Source: Leuconostoc miyukkimchii
GTDB taxonomy: Bacteria > Bacillota > Bacilli > Lactobacillales > Lactobacillaceae
Direction of reading: 5' to 3'
Length of the DNA stretch: 64,000 nucleotides
NCBI RefSeq assembly: GCF_019656055.1
Contig: NZ_BPKY01000001.1
Span: 186,001-250,000, forward strand
Within the stretch, counting starts at the first letter, position 1; every line of letters starts with the position of its first letter. Shown here piece after piece: positions 17,321 to 26,479 of this stretch. The position numbers and the translations under genes are program-made. Below the pieces are notes generated by a model, which saw only the letters and a list, made by a program, of their open reading frames with translations, was not told where the DNA came from and made no database searches.

Positions 17321-17706
17321 CTGTTTTAATAAATTGAGGATAATAATTTTGAACAGTTCCCTATTTTAGTTTGGCTTACTTTAAAATATACATATTAATA
17401 ATTTTTGATTGTGTTATAATTTCAAGGGCAGCATATTTATTTAATAAGTAGACGATTACTATGTCAGTCAGTGTAATTTGAATATATAAAAATTTTTTTG
17501 TGATGAATCCTAATAATTTAGTTATTGTATTAGTAGAAGCATGTTTAAAGGGTCAAACAATACAGAAAATGAAAAACAATTAAGTTGAGCTTGTTATTTC
17601 ATTGCATCATTTTGGATAAATAAATTAAAAATCATAATATTGATTAACAGAAAGAAACCAAATCGATCAATCCTATCTAAAAATTTGATGAAAAGGCAAT
17701 TTAATT
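17321..17706 (+). other. 386-bp AT-rich gap between the GGDEF and EAL genes
   Basis: No recognisable gene, terminator or known riboswitch. It contains a promoter-like TATAAT near 17415 and an unsupported 26-codon ORF (17503-17583) without a Shine-Dalgarno. The length suggests that the EAL gene has its own promoter or a long 5' leader; I cannot recognise a c-di-GMP riboswitch in it. Confidence 0.4.
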
Positions 17707-18396
17707 ATGAAAGACAAGTTCTATTTTATAAAGCAACCTGTTGTTGATGTTGATGATAAGGGATGTCCAACTGTATTATTTTATGAATTGTTATTGCGAG
17801 AAACTAGCACAAAACGATTTCCTGGTACAAACTTTTTTGATTTTATTGCCACTGAGTTAGGAAATTATGTATTTTTAAATTTTCTAGCAAGAAAAATACA
17901 ACAATTACTTAAAAATGGTCAACAGTATAAATATTCTGTTAATATAGAGACTGTACAAATAGATTTCAATGATACGTATCTGTTTTTAGATAATATGAAA
18001 GCACAGGCAGCAAATATTATATTAGAAATAACAGAGCGTCAATATAGTTCATCGAATTCAATAGGAATAATAAAGTTTGTAAGTTATGCCAGAAAACTTG
18101 GTTATACTGTGCTTATAGATGATATAGATAATTATAATAATTCAAATGATTGTAACATGCTACTCAATGAAGTTGATGGTATAAAATTTTCGCATCAATT
18201 AATTAAACAAAATCCTTTGAACAAAGCTTTAGAAATGATTTCAAAATTTCAAGATGATTATGGAAAATATGATTTATTGATAATCGTAGAAGGTGTCGAT
18301 GATCAAAGTCATTTGCACAAATTACGTGATATTGGTATTAATAATCAACAGGGTTATTATTTTATAGAAAAAAATAGTAATTACTTGGTTGAATGA
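17707..18396 (+). CDS. EAL-domain c-di-GMP phosphodiesterase
   Basis: 229 residues, a stand-alone EAL domain that would linearise c-di-GMP to pGpG. The signature reads YELLLR (Glu27, Leu in place of Ala). The other catalytic and metal residues appear conserved: Asn79 (VNIE), Glu107 (LEITE), Asp138-Asp139 (IDDI), Lys160, Glu195 (VEGVD) and Gln215 (QQGYYF). It is thus plausibly active despite the ELL variant. AAAGG lies about 10 nt upstream of the ATG. Paired by position with the GGDEF gene, it could form a small synthesis/degradation module. Confidence 0.82.
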   Translation: MKDKFYFIKQPVVDVDDKGCPTVLFYELLLRETSTKRFPGTNFFDFIATELGNYVFLNFLARKIQQLLKNGQQYKYSVNIETVQIDFNDTYLFLDNMKAQAANIILEITERQYSSSNSIGIIKFVSYARKLGYTVLIDDIDNYNNSNDCNMLLNEVDGIKFSHQLIKQNPLNKALEMISKFQDDYGKYDLLIIVEGVDDQSHLHKLRDIGINNQQGYYFIEKNSNYLVE

Positions 18397-18402
18397 TAAC
18401 GT

Positions 18403-18447
18403 AGCCAATAATGAGACAGTTTCATGATGTCTTATTATTGGCTTTTT
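18403..18447 (+). terminator. Terminator after the EAL gene
   Basis: AGCCAATAATGAGACA pairs with TGTCTTATTATTGGCT (one G-U) and is followed by five T residues. Confidence 0.85.
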
Positions 18448-18551
18448 CTATGAGTGTTATCCCAAACATCCATGTTAAAGTATGGTAAGCTAGATATATC
18501 GAAAATATTATCTTATAATTTAATTATATAATCAAACGGAACAAAGTATTT

Positions 18552-18584
18552 GGAGGAAACGCACATCGAAGTGCGATACAAATG
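18552..18584 (+). promoter_or_regulatory. Shine-Dalgarno separated from the start by a GC-rich hairpin
   Basis: GGAGG (18552-18556) lies 25 nt before ATG 18582, much too far for direct use. Between them CGCAC-ATCGAA-GTGCG (18560-18575) can fold into a 5-bp GC-rich stem. Folding would leave about nine unpaired bases between Shine-Dalgarno and ATG, a near-ideal distance. Alternatively the site serves a tiny ORF ending in the ATGA at the start. Confidence 0.5.
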
Positions 18585-19541
18585 AGTATGAAAATAGCAA
18601 TTGCAGGTTTTGGTGCGCTTGGTTCACGCTTGGGGGTTAAGCTACAACATGCTGGTCATGAGGTCACAGGTATTGATGGTTGGCCTGCGCATATCGCTGC
18701 GATCAATACAGATGGTTTAACAGTTATCCACGAAGATCAAGCGCCTAAAAAGTATTTCGTGCCAATTGTGACACCCACAGAAGTAACTGGCGAATATGAT
18801 TTAATTATCTTACTAACAAAAACACCACAATTAGATCGCATGCTTTCTGATATAGCCAATATTATTACACAAAAAACAAAATTATTAGTTCTGTCCAATG
18901 GTTTGGGTAACATTGAAGTAATCGAGAAACATGTTGGTCGTGATCAAATTTTAGCTGGAGTCACACTTTGGACATCTTCGTTGGTTAAACCGGGTGAAAT
19001 TCACACGACAGGTACAGGGTCAATTAAATTACAGGCAGTTGGGAATGCAGATGTAAATCCAATTGTTGAAGCATTGAACCAAGCTAATTTAAATGTTGAA
19101 GTGACTGATGACGTTTTGAAGGCAATTTGGCATAAGGCTGGAATTAACTCAGTTTTGAATCCCTTATCAGTGTTACTTGATGCCAATATATTGGAATTTG
19201 GCACAGCAGGTAATGCGATGGATTTGGCGTTACATATTCTTAATGAAATTCAAAAAGTCGGTGCTTCACAGGGAATTAAAGTTGATATTCCTGGTATTAT
19301 GAGTGACCTGACAAATTTGTTGGCACCTGAAAATGCTGGTAATCATTATCCATCAATGTATCAAGATATTCAAAATGGTAAGTACACGGAGATTGATTTT
19401 TTGAATGGCTATTTTGCGAAAATAGGACGACAAGAAAACATTGATACGCCCTTCAATGCGTTGATTACTAATCTCATTCATGCTAAAGAAGATATTGAAC
19501 GTGTCAAACTTGCCAAGCAAAAGGAAACTTTTGAAATTTAA
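18582..19541 (+). CDS. Ketopantoate reductase family protein (2-dehydropantoate 2-reductase)
   Basis: 319 residues. An N-terminal Rossmann domain (MKIAIAGFGALGSRLGVKL) is followed by the ApbA/PanE C-terminal helical domain, including the conserved Lys region (ILLTKT), NGLGN and KAGINSVLNPLSVLL. The family reduces ketopantoate to pantoate with NADPH, or acts on other 2-keto acids; several PanE-like proteins of lactic acid bacteria are D-hydroxyisocaproate dehydrogenases. No other pantothenate gene is nearby, so the substrate is open. Start is ATG 18582 or the in-frame ATG 18588. Confidence 0.8.
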   Translation: MSMKIAIAGFGALGSRLGVKLQHAGHEVTGIDGWPAHIAAINTDGLTVIHEDQAPKKYFVPIVTPTEVTGEYDLIILLTKTPQLDRMLSDIANIITQKTKLLVLSNGLGNIEVIEKHVGRDQILAGVTLWTSSLVKPGEIHTTGTGSIKLQAVGNADVNPIVEALNQANLNVEVTDDVLKAIWHKAGINSVLNPLSVLLDANILEFGTAGNAMDLALHILNEIQKVGASQGIKVDIPGIMSDLTNLLAPENAGNHYPSMYQDIQNGKYTEIDFLNGYFAKIGRQENIDTPFNALITNLIHAKEDIERVKLAKQKETFEI

Positions 19542-19618
19542 ATCTCATTAGCGTAATATAAAAAGAATAAATGCTGCGCTCTTTTCGTTAGAAGCGCGTG
19601 ATGCCGTGGAGGATCCAA

Positions 19619-20146
19619 ATGACAAAAAATATTGAAACAGCAATTTTTGCAGGTGGTTGTTTTTGGTGTATGGTACAACCATTTGACTCATTACCAGGTA
19701 TTGAAAAAGTACGTTCAGGTTATACGGGTGGAAATACTGTTAATCCAACATACGAAGAAGTGTGCTCGCATACAACAGGTCATACCGAGGCCGTTAAAAT
19801 TTGGTTTGATTCTGAAAAGATGACTTACGACGAATTAGTCAGTATTTATTGGGAACAAACTGATCCGACTGATGCGATGGGACAATTTCAAGATCGTGGT
19901 GACAGTTATCGGCCGGTTATTTTTGTGGCAGATGATCAGCAACGTGCTGTTGCTGAAAAATCAAAAGCAGCATTAATTGCTTCAAAACGATTTGACAAAC
20001 CAATTGTAACAGCAATTGAAGAGGCTAAACCATTTTACGAGGCTGAGGAATATCATCAGGATTTTTATAAAAAAGATCCCGCACGAGAAGCCTTAGAAAT
20101 AGCGCAACGTCAATCATTTCAACAAAAAAACTGGCGTAAAAATTAA
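19619..20146 (+). CDS. msrA: Peptide methionine-(S)-sulfoxide reductase
   Basis: 175 residues. It contains the MsrA active site FAGGCFWCM (catalytic Cys near residue 15), the SGYTGG loop and the Tyr/Glu-containing GHTEAVKI segment. It repairs Met-S-sulfoxide in proteins. ATG 19619 has GGAGG (19608-19612) at ideal spacing; a more upstream ATG at 19598 has none. Together with the GAF-type enzyme at 15546 it gives the cell both stereospecific repair activities. No MsrB domain is fused. Confidence 0.93.
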   Translation: MTKNIETAIFAGGCFWCMVQPFDSLPGIEKVRSGYTGGNTVNPTYEEVCSHTTGHTEAVKIWFDSEKMTYDELVSIYWEQTDPTDAMGQFQDRGDSYRPVIFVADDQQRAVAEKSKAALIASKRFDKPIVTAIEEAKPFYEAEEYHQDFYKKDPAREALEIAQRQSFQQKNWRKN

Positions 20147-20166
20147 GCAGCGAAAGCTGTTTTTTA
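20147..20166 (+). terminator. Terminator after msrA
   Basis: A short CAGC-GAAA-GCTG tetraloop hairpin followed by six T residues directly after the stop codon. Confidence 0.75.
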
Positions 20167-20310
20167 TTTTGTATTCGGATTGTGACTTCATCACCGTGTG
20201 TTATATGGTAAAATAGTTAAGTTATAGATGATATACGAACATCTAATTGATTTAGGAGAATGCGTTAAGTTCGATCATGATTATGGTCTAATGAAAACGA
20301 TCAAAGTAAA

Positions 20311-21249
20311 ATGCAACTTGAATTCTTAGGCACTGGTTCTGGTCAGCCATCAAAATTTAGAAACGTTACAAGTATTGCGTTACGCTTACTTGATGAGCGT
20401 AACGCGGTATGGCTATTTGATGTTGGAGAAGCAACCCAACATCAAATATTAAAAACAACTTTACGACCACGTAAAGTTGAAAAAATATTTATATCGCATT
20501 TACATGGCGATCATATTTTTGGTTTACCTGGATTCTTGAGTTCAAGATCTTTCCAAGGTGCTGATAAAAATGAACCCTTAACGATTTATGGTCCAAAAGG
20601 GGTAAAAGAGTTTGTTCAAACTGCTCTACGTGTCTCTGAGACACGATTATCTTATCCCTTAGTGTACGTTGAAGTGACTGAAGGTGTTATTTTTGACGAC
20701 AAAACATTTCGTGTCGTTGCAGCAAAGATGCGACACCGTATTGAAACGTGGGGTTATCGTGTCGAAGAAAAAGATCATGAAGGTGAGCTGTTAGTTGATA
20801 AATTGCGTCAAGAATCTATTCCTTCAGGACCAATATTTGGTCAACTTAAAGCAGGTAAAAAAGTCACGTTACCAGATGGTCGTATTTTAGATGGTCGCGA
20901 CTATATCGGAGCCGCCAAAAAAGGTCGCATTGTCACATTTATTCTAGATACAAGACCGAATGATAATATTGCAATTCTTGCACATAACGCAGATGTACTT
21001 GTTCATGAGAGTACATACGGCGCAGGTGAAGAAGAAGCTAAGCTAGCAAAGTCTCATGCACATTCCACAAGTGTCAATGCAGCTAATGTTGCTAAACGAG
21101 CGAATGTGGAAAAATTGGTACTGACACACTTGTCAGCGCGCTATATTGGGCCGATGTTTAAATCACTTATTACTGATGTCCGGTATATTTTTCCAAATAC
21201 AATCATCGCTAGGGATTTTGATGTGATTGACATTCCATTTAAGAAATAA
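20311..21249 (+). CDS. rnz: Ribonuclease Z (tRNA 3' processing)
   Basis: 312 residues, a metallo-beta-lactamase-fold endonuclease that removes tRNA 3' trailers. It starts [15 protein letters not shown] as family members do. It has the metal motif [12 protein letters not shown] (about residues 63-74), a later [12 protein letters not shown] exosite-like region, ILDTRPND and LTHLSARY. The start is fixed by homology, but there is no Shine-Dalgarno near it. The closest, AGGAG at 20254-20258, is 52 nt upstream, with a possible GATCAT/ATGGTC hairpin (20273-20288) between, so translation may depend on leader structure. Confidence 0.92.
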   Translation: MQLEFLGTGSGQPSKFRNVTSIALRLLDERNAVWLFDVGEATQHQILKTTLRPRKVEKIFISHLHGDHIFGLPGFLSSRSFQGADKNEPLTIYGPKGVKEFVQTALRVSETRLSYPLVYVEVTEGVIFDDKTFRVVAAKMRHRIETWGYRVEEKDHEGELLVDKLRQESIPSGPIFGQLKAGKKVTLPDGRILDGRDYIGAAKKGRIVTFILDTRPNDNIAILAHNADVLVHESTYGAGEEEAKLAKSHAHSTSVNAANVAKRANVEKLVLTHLSARYIGPMFKSLITDVRYIFPNTIIARDFDVIDIPFKK

Positions 21250-21286
21250 TTGTGAGTCGTATTTTACACGTTAAAAGAAGGTTATA

Positions 21287-23251
21287 ATGAGTCAAAATAA
21301 TTGGCATGTCTTGCCACAACCACCTGAAAAGACGATACATCAATTGACAACACAACTAAATATTGATCAATTAACAGCTACGATTGTGGCACAAAAGGGC
21401 TATACAACACCAGAAACAGCGTTTCAATACTTGCAGCCTAGTGTTGATCAATTACATGATCCAATGCAATTACACGATATGGATAAGGTCTTCACACGCT
21501 TAACAGAGGCTGCATTTGGCGGTGAAAAAATTGTCGTTTATGGTGATTATGATTTAGATGGTGTGACAAGTACAGCCGTTATGGTCGAAGCCTTGGAAGT
21601 TTTGGGAGCAGACGTGACGGCGTATATACCCAACCGCTTCAAAGATGGCTATGGACCAAACATTGATGTCTATAAGCGCTTAATTGATGAAAACGTGCAG
21701 CTCATTATTACGGTTGATAATGGCGTTAGTGGTAATGAGGCTGTTGCATATGCAATGACACACGGCGTTGATGTGATTATTACGGATCATCATGAAATGC
21801 CAGACGTGTTACCTGATGCATACGCTATCGTACACCCAAGACATCCGAACGGTGGTTATCCATTTGGTGATTTGTCGGGTGTTGGTGTGGCGTTTAAAGT
21901 TGCACAAGCATTGTTAACAGACGGTCAAGCGATTACAAACCGCAGCGAATTGCCAACTGAAATGTTAGATTTGGTAGCTTTAGGCGAAATCGCCGATATG
22001 GTGTCTTTAACAGATGAAAATCGCACGTTAGTTTCATGGGGACTTGAGCAAATAAACGTTAGTCCACGTCCAGGGTTATTAGCATTGTTGAAAAATGCAG
22101 GGCAATTAGCCAATCAACCAATTATTTCAGAAACTGTCTCATTCAAAATTGCACCACGTTTGAATGCTGTTGGCCGTTTAGGTGATGCCCAACTTGCACT
22201 TGATTTGTTGTTAAGCCAAGATTCAAATGAAGCAACTGATATGGCATCACAAATCGAAGCGATAAATGCGCAACGTCAAGAAATTGTTGAAGAAGTTTTT
22301 GGTGCAGCTAAGCAGATTGCATTGTCTGATGAACACGCTAACGACCAAGTGTTGGTTGTTGCTGGAAAAGATTGGCATCAGGGCATTTTAGGTATTGTTG
22401 CCAGTCGATTAGTTGAGTTACTTCACAAACCAGTGATCGTCTTAAGTTTAGTGGCGGGTAGTTACAAAGGATCTGGGCGTACATATAATGATATTGATTT
22501 GTACGAATTAATGAGCCAATATCGTGAGTTATACGAGACATTTGGTGGTCATGCTAGTGCGCTGGGGCTGGCCATATCTGAGTCTAATTTGAAGTTACTC
22601 CATGAAAAGCTGACTAGATTACCGGCATTTGAAACACCTAAAAAAACAATTGATGTCAACATGATGTTGCCTTTAAAGCAAATGACTACTTCGGTATATG
22701 ATGCACTCACTTTGTTAGAACCTTTTGGTACTGGCAATAGCCAACCAATATTTGGTGTTCAAAAACCAACAATTGAAAAAGCGATAACAATGGGATCAAC
22801 TGGACAGCACCTGAAGTTAACATTAGCAAACCATATTGAAGCAGTAGGGTTTAATCATCCAGATTGGACAACAATTGCTGCTAATCCAGTGAACATATCA
22901 TTTGTTGCAACGATTGGTTTGAATTATTTCCGAGGTCAAAAACGGCTGCAATTACTTTTGAATGATGTATCAATACCAGAAATTGTTGAAAATGACAGCC
23001 ATAAACAATTTTTTGCTCAGGTTTATAAATTCATTTATGGGCACCAAGACCTCAACTTTGGACAAAATTTGGATAGCATAGCAAAACAACTCCATCTAAC
23101 TAAAGATGATTTAAATATTATGATTCAAGTTTTTATTGAACTAGGCTTTGTTCAAGTTGTAAATGGTGGTTTTGTACGGATTATCCCCAACGCACCACAA
23201 AAGCCATTAACAACGTCAGTAACTTATCATAAATTCTTAGCAAATCGTTAA
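21287..23251 (+). CDS. recJ: Single-stranded-DNA-specific exonuclease RecJ
   Basis: 654 residues. The DHH phosphoesterase core is clear: VVYGDYDLDGVTSTA (about residues 80-94), ITVDNGVSG and ITDHHEMP, and later GRTYNDIDLYELM and GGHASALGLAI of the DHHA1 domain. It has an extra C-terminal domain, as in Gram-positive RecJ. RecJ degrades 5' single strands in recombination and repair. It follows rnz by 37 nt and lies upstream of apt, the Bacillus order recJ-apt. Confidence 0.92.
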   Translation: MSQNNWHVLPQPPEKTIHQLTTQLNIDQLTATIVAQKGYTTPETAFQYLQPSVDQLHDPMQLHDMDKVFTRLTEAAFGGEKIVVYGDYDLDGVTSTAVMVEALEVLGADVTAYIPNRFKDGYGPNIDVYKRLIDENVQLIITVDNGVSGNEAVAYAMTHGVDVIITDHHEMPDVLPDAYAIVHPRHPNGGYPFGDLSGVGVAFKVAQALLTDGQAITNRSELPTEMLDLVALGEIADMVSLTDENRTLVSWGLEQINVSPRPGLLALLKNAGQLANQPIISETVSFKIAPRLNAVGRLGDAQLALDLLLSQDSNEATDMASQIEAINAQRQEIVEEVFGAAKQIALSDEHANDQVLVVAGKDWHQGILGIVASRLVELLHKPVIVLSLVAGSYKGSGRTYNDIDLYELMSQYRELYETFGGHASALGLAISESNLKLLHEKLTRLPAFETPKKTIDVNMMLPLKQMTTSVYDALTLLEPFGTGNSQPIFGVQKPTIEKAITMGSTGQHLKLTLANHIEAVGFNHPDWTTIAANPVNISFVATIGLNYFRGQKRLQLLLNDVSIPEIVENDSHKQFFAQVYKFIYGHQDLNFGQNLDSIAKQLHLTKDDLNIMIQVFIELGFVQVVNGGFVRIIPNAPQKPLTTSVTYHKFLANR

Positions 23252-23419
23252 CGTGAATTAATATTAAATAGAAAGCATGAGTGCTGAATGTAGAAACACA
23301 TCAGTTGATGTCAAAATATAACTGACTACTAATATATTGCCAGCTGGATTTTATGTTGGTAAGTTATATTATGTTATTGACAACTTTAAGCTGATTTATG
23401 TTCATACTCTGAGAAAAAA

Positions 23420-23950
23420 ATGACAGTAGATTTACATGAATATGTAGCAACAGTAGAAAATTTTCCTGAAAAGGGTGTGAGTTTTCGTGATTTATCACCC
23501 TTAATGGGTAATGGTGTTGCTTATAGGCAAACTATTGACGCCATTGCTGATTTTGCAAAGGACTTATCAATAGACCTCATTGCAGGTCCTGAATCACGTG
23601 GCTTTATAGTGGGTTCACCACTCGCTTATGCGCTTAATGTTGGATTTATCCCCGCACGAAAAGGTGGTAAGTTACCGCGTGCAGCTGTTAGTGCGGCATA
23701 TTCGTTAGAATATGGTGATGAAAATGTTCTTGAAATCCACAAAGATGCTATTAAACCAGGTCAGCGTGTCTTGATTGTTGATGATCTTTTAGCAACTGGG
23801 GGCACAATCAATGCGACACGCGAGATCATTGAAGAACTTGGTGGCGTTGTAGCTGGTGTTGCGTTTATTATTGAATTAAAAGATTTACATGGTCGTGAGA
23901 AAATTATGCAAGCAGGGGATGTGCCATTTCTTGCGTTAATGACCTATTAA
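23420..23950 (+). CDS. apt: Adenine phosphoribosyltransferase
   Basis: 176 residues, converting adenine and PRPP to AMP. The PRPP-binding motif [13 protein letters not shown] (about residues 117-129) is intact. The substrate-hood segment [15 protein letters not shown] and the RKGGKLPR segment are typical of Apt rather than Xpt. The upstream 168-bp gap has only weak signals (a TTGACA at about 23376 and GAG 8 nt before the ATG). A perfect terminator follows. Confidence 0.92.
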   Translation: MTVDLHEYVATVENFPEKGVSFRDLSPLMGNGVAYRQTIDAIADFAKDLSIDLIAGPESRGFIVGSPLAYALNVGFIPARKGGKLPRAAVSAAYSLEYGDENVLEIHKDAIKPGQRVLIVDDLLATGGTINATREIIEELGGVVAGVAFIIELKDLHGREKIMQAGDVPFLALMTY

Positions 23951-23987
23951 AAAATGAGGTGAGAACTTTTGTTCTCACCTCATTTTA
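23951..23987. terminator. Bidirectional terminator after apt
   Basis: AAAATGAGGTGAGAAC and GTTCTCACCTCATTTT form a perfect 16-bp stem with a 4-nt loop between the converging genes apt and the minus-strand gene ending at 23980. Confidence 0.88.
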
Positions 23988-24690
23988 CGCTATAAACTTG
24001 ATCTTGAATGAAGTCAAAGGGGATATGGTGTCGATTGAGTAGTATTGGTGTGGACAAGTCAGCATTTTGCCAAAAGCCTTTGGAGTTTGTTGCCTTGTTT
24101 TTTTCACCAATGACAATAAAATCGCCAGTAAAATTCTGCTGGCGTAAGGCATGTAAAATTTCAAGGTCACTTTGATCGGTGTCAGGTGCCCAACTCATGA
24201 TAATAACGTCAAAAGAAAAAGCGTGAATCGCTTCTATAGCAGACATTTTATGTACTTGTGTCCAAGGTGCGGGTAATCTAATGCCTTGTTCTTGCCAAGA
24301 AAAATTATCAGTTGCTACAATATCATCCCCAAGTTGACGTAGGTTGGATGTAATGATAGCATTGCCTGCCATGACTTCAAGTACACGTCGACCATGAATG
24401 AACTGATGAAGATCAGCAATCCAAGCTTGATTGGGTAAATGCCAAATACAAAAAGAACTGATTAATTCTTGTCTAAAATCAAATAGTAAATCATCTAGTG
24501 GCATGAGGCTTGGTTCATTTAAAATTTGATTTTCAGTGAAAAATAGCTGTGGTAAAGGTTGGTTAGGTATTTGATGCGCTTCTAACGCACGTAATGTATT
24601 GATTGCAGTGTTTACTTTGTGTTGTATCCAAGGTTTAGTATCAAATAACTGCGCATAATACGCTAATTGATCAATCATCATCTGTGACAT
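23980..24690 (-). CDS. Putative SAM-dependent methyltransferase
   Basis: About 236 residues. A Rossmann-like motif I is suggested by RRVLEVMAGNAIIT followed by an acidic IVATDN, and a later FDVIIMSWAP resembles motif IV. An N-terminal helical region precedes it. I cannot name substrate or family. It is the last gene of a minus-strand operon with a small membrane protein and the SpxH-like gene, and its start overlaps the upstream gene. ATG 24690 or 24702 are both possible; neither has a clear Shine-Dalgarno, so translational coupling is likely. Confidence 0.65.
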   Translation of the reverse strand: MSQMMIDQLAYYAQLFDTKPWIQHKVNTAINTLRALEAHQIPNQPLPQLFFTENQILNEPSLMPLDDLLFDFRQELISSFCIWHLPNQAWIADLHQFIHGRRVLEVMAGNAIITSNLRQLGDDIVATDNFSWQEQGIRLPAPWTQVHKMSAIEAIHAFSFDVIIMSWAPDTDQSDLEILHALRQQNFTGDFIVIGEKNKATNSKGFWQNADLSTPILLNRHHIPFDFIQDQVYSVK

Positions 24691-24985
24691 CGCGTCGCCC
24701 ATTTTTTTCAGTAGAACGTGACATGTAAATATTATAATTTTTGCCTTTGTGTACGAATTCAACACCATTTGATTTTTTGATATGACGTTTTATGCGCCAT
24801 ATTGTAATCAAAGTAGCAACACCACCGATAGCAAATATCACTAAAAGAACCAAGAGTACGACTGCAATAATTGACAAGATAACAGGTACAGCAACGCCAA
24901 TGATAGTTAAGAGGATCGGTATGAGGATAAGCAAACCAATAATTGCTGTGAAAATGGCACCAATGAATTCAAATATTTTCTTCAT
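24671..24985 (-). CDS. Small membrane protein of unknown function
   Basis: 104 residues. Two long hydrophobic segments (FIGAIFTAIIGLLILIPILLTIIG and VPVILSIIAVVLLVLLVIFAIGGVATLITI) are followed by a basic, then acidic, cytoplasmic tail ending RRDVTDDD. The family is not recognised. The ATG overlaps the stop of the SpxH-like gene and its own stop overlaps the methyltransferase-like gene, so all three are translationally coupled. Confidence 0.7.
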   Translation of the reverse strand: MKKIFEFIGAIFTAIIGLLILIPILLTIIGVAVPVILSIIAVVLLVLLVIFAIGGVATLITIWRIKRHIKKSNGVEFVHKGKNYNIYMSRSTEKNGRRDVTDDD

Positions 24986-25611
24986 GAGATGGCCTCAGTT
25001 TTAATATTCATCTGCTTAATATTTTCTAGCAAGATTTCTGCATTAATATTTGGGGTGAAGTGTGGTGCAAAGGAGAGCACTAAATCGTTAACAGAAAAAT
25101 CAGTTAAGACATTAATCTCTTGTTCTTCAGAAAATTCAACGGCAATACCAGTTGCACTATTTTGGATTGTTTTTTGTGCAAATTTTTGGTCCTTAATAAT
25201 AGCAGAAATAGCCTCATCTGTTACACGATTAGTCAAAAAGTCAGGGTAGTTGATACCATTACCAGTGATCAGTTTTTTAACAAGTTGACGTGTATAAGGT
25301 TGTTTATTAACAATAAGTTCATGCTGCAATTGTATTAAAAAGTGGCGTGCTTTTTTATTGCCTTCGAGCTGAGCGGCCTTAAAATCAAGGATAACATTGA
25401 AAACAGTTACTATATTATCGATACTACCAGAATCTTGCTCTGTTAAATCTATGGCTTTATTTTCTAATTTTGTGATGAAATTAATATCAATCAGTGGCAC
25501 AAAGTATAGTTGAATACTTTCAGTAATATCCAACGCTATACTTTGTAAGCATTGTGCCGTTGTCAAACAATCGGCTGAAAGTGGGTTTGAAAAATGATAA
25601 ATATCGATCAT
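24982..25611 (-). CDS. spxH: DsbA-family adaptor, SpxH/YjbH-like
   Basis: 209 residues of thioredoxin/DsbA fold resembling Bacillus YjbH (SpxH), the adaptor that presents Spx to ClpXP. The N-terminus IYHFSNPLSADCLT aligns with the Bacillus region that holds a CxxC; here the first Cys is Ser, leaving S-A-D-C. This would not form the redox disulfide. Synteny supports the call: as in Bacillus it diverges from the relQ-nadK-rluD (yjbM-N-O) genes. GGAG precedes the ATG. The Spx-adaptor role is inferred. Confidence 0.72.
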   Translation of the reverse strand: MIDIYHFSNPLSADCLTTAQCLQSIALDITESIQLYFVPLIDINFITKLENKAIDLTEQDSGSIDNIVTVFNVILDFKAAQLEGNKKARHFLIQLQHELIVNKQPYTRQLVKKLITGNGINYPDFLTNRVTDEAISAIIKDQKFAQKTIQNSATGIAVEFSEEQEINVLTDFSVNDLVLSFAPHFTPNINAEILLENIKQMNIKTEAIS

Positions 25612-25900
25612 GGTTCTTTCTCCGTCAAGTAGTTGTTGTTTTTTAGCATATTTTAATATCCAAATTGTAATTGTACGCGTAAAATTATGTCTTGTCGACT
25701 GATATGCCTAAAACAATTGGTTAAATTCAAAACAAAATAAAATATGTGTTAAAATGAAGAGTATGAGTTAAACATCACACACACATTTCAACAATAACCA
25801 GCTGTAATTTAGCTAATATGTTCTAGATTGAACGCGTTTGTTGCATATTGTCGTGACATGCTTAACACAATATGATAATGATTTAGAAAGAGGTGTCGGC

Positions 25901-26479
25901 ATGGATTGGAATCGATTTTTCGTTCCGTACCAGCAGACGGTAACAGAATTAAAAATTAAATTACGTGGTTTACGCGATCAGTTCGAAAAAGATGGTAAAA
26001 ATTCACCTATCGAATTCGTTACAGGTCGTGTGAAATCACAAGAATCAATTGAAGAAAAAATTGTACGTCGCCATTTAGACGAATCACGATTGTCATTAGA
26101 TTTACAAGATATTGCTGGTGTACGTATCATGACAAAATATGTCGAAGATGTTTACAAAGTCGTCGAGTTATTACGTGATAGAACAGATTTTCAAATATTA
26201 GAAGAACGTGACTATGTTACCAATGCAAAGCCTTCAGGCTATCGTTCATATCATATAGTCATTGAATATCCAGTACAAATGTATAGTGGAGAACGTAAGG
26301 TACTTGCTGAAATACAAGTACGAACAATTGCTATGAATGTTTGGGCAACAATAGAGCACGATTTACGTTATAAACATGGTGATGATTTACCAATTGAAAT
26401 TGCCGAACAACTCACATTATTAGCAGAAGAGAATTTCGAATGGGATCAGAAAGTAAGTGAAATTCGGGCGGCAGAATGA
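25901..26479 (+). CDS. relQ: Small alarmone synthetase RelQ (GTP pyrophosphokinase)
   Basis: 192 residues, a stand-alone (p)ppGpp synthetase domain without hydrolase, TGS or ACT domains (Bacillus SAS1/YjbM type). Conserved segments include QDIAGVRIMTKYVEDVYKVV, the nucleotide-binding AKPSGYRSYHIVI and the EIQVRTIAMNVWATIEHDLRYK block. It makes pppGpp/ppGpp/pGpp during stress. I chose ATG 25901, which is preceded by AGAGG; an upstream ATG at 25838 would add residues without family support. Its stop overlaps nadK by 4 nt. Confidence 0.92.
   Translation: MDWNRFFVPYQQTVTELKIKLRGLRDQFEKDGKNSPIEFVTGRVKSQESIEEKIVRRHLDESRLSLDLQDIAGVRIMTKYVEDVYKVVELLRDRTDFQILEERDYVTNAKPSGYRSYHIVIEYPVQMYSGERKVLAEIQVRTIAMNVWATIEHDLRYKHGDDLPIEIAEQLTLLAEENFEWDQKVSEIRAAE

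Noticed and set aside
17503-17583. 26-codon ORF between the GGDEF and EAL genes
   Set aside because: No Shine-Dalgarno, no family resemblance, and short ORFs are expected by chance in AT-rich gaps.
20256-20267. Two-codon ORF (ATG CGT TAA) behind the Shine-Dalgarno upstream of rnz as a coupling mini-ORF
   Set aside because: The ATG is too close to AGGAG (1 nt) and the stop is more than 40 nt from the rnz start.
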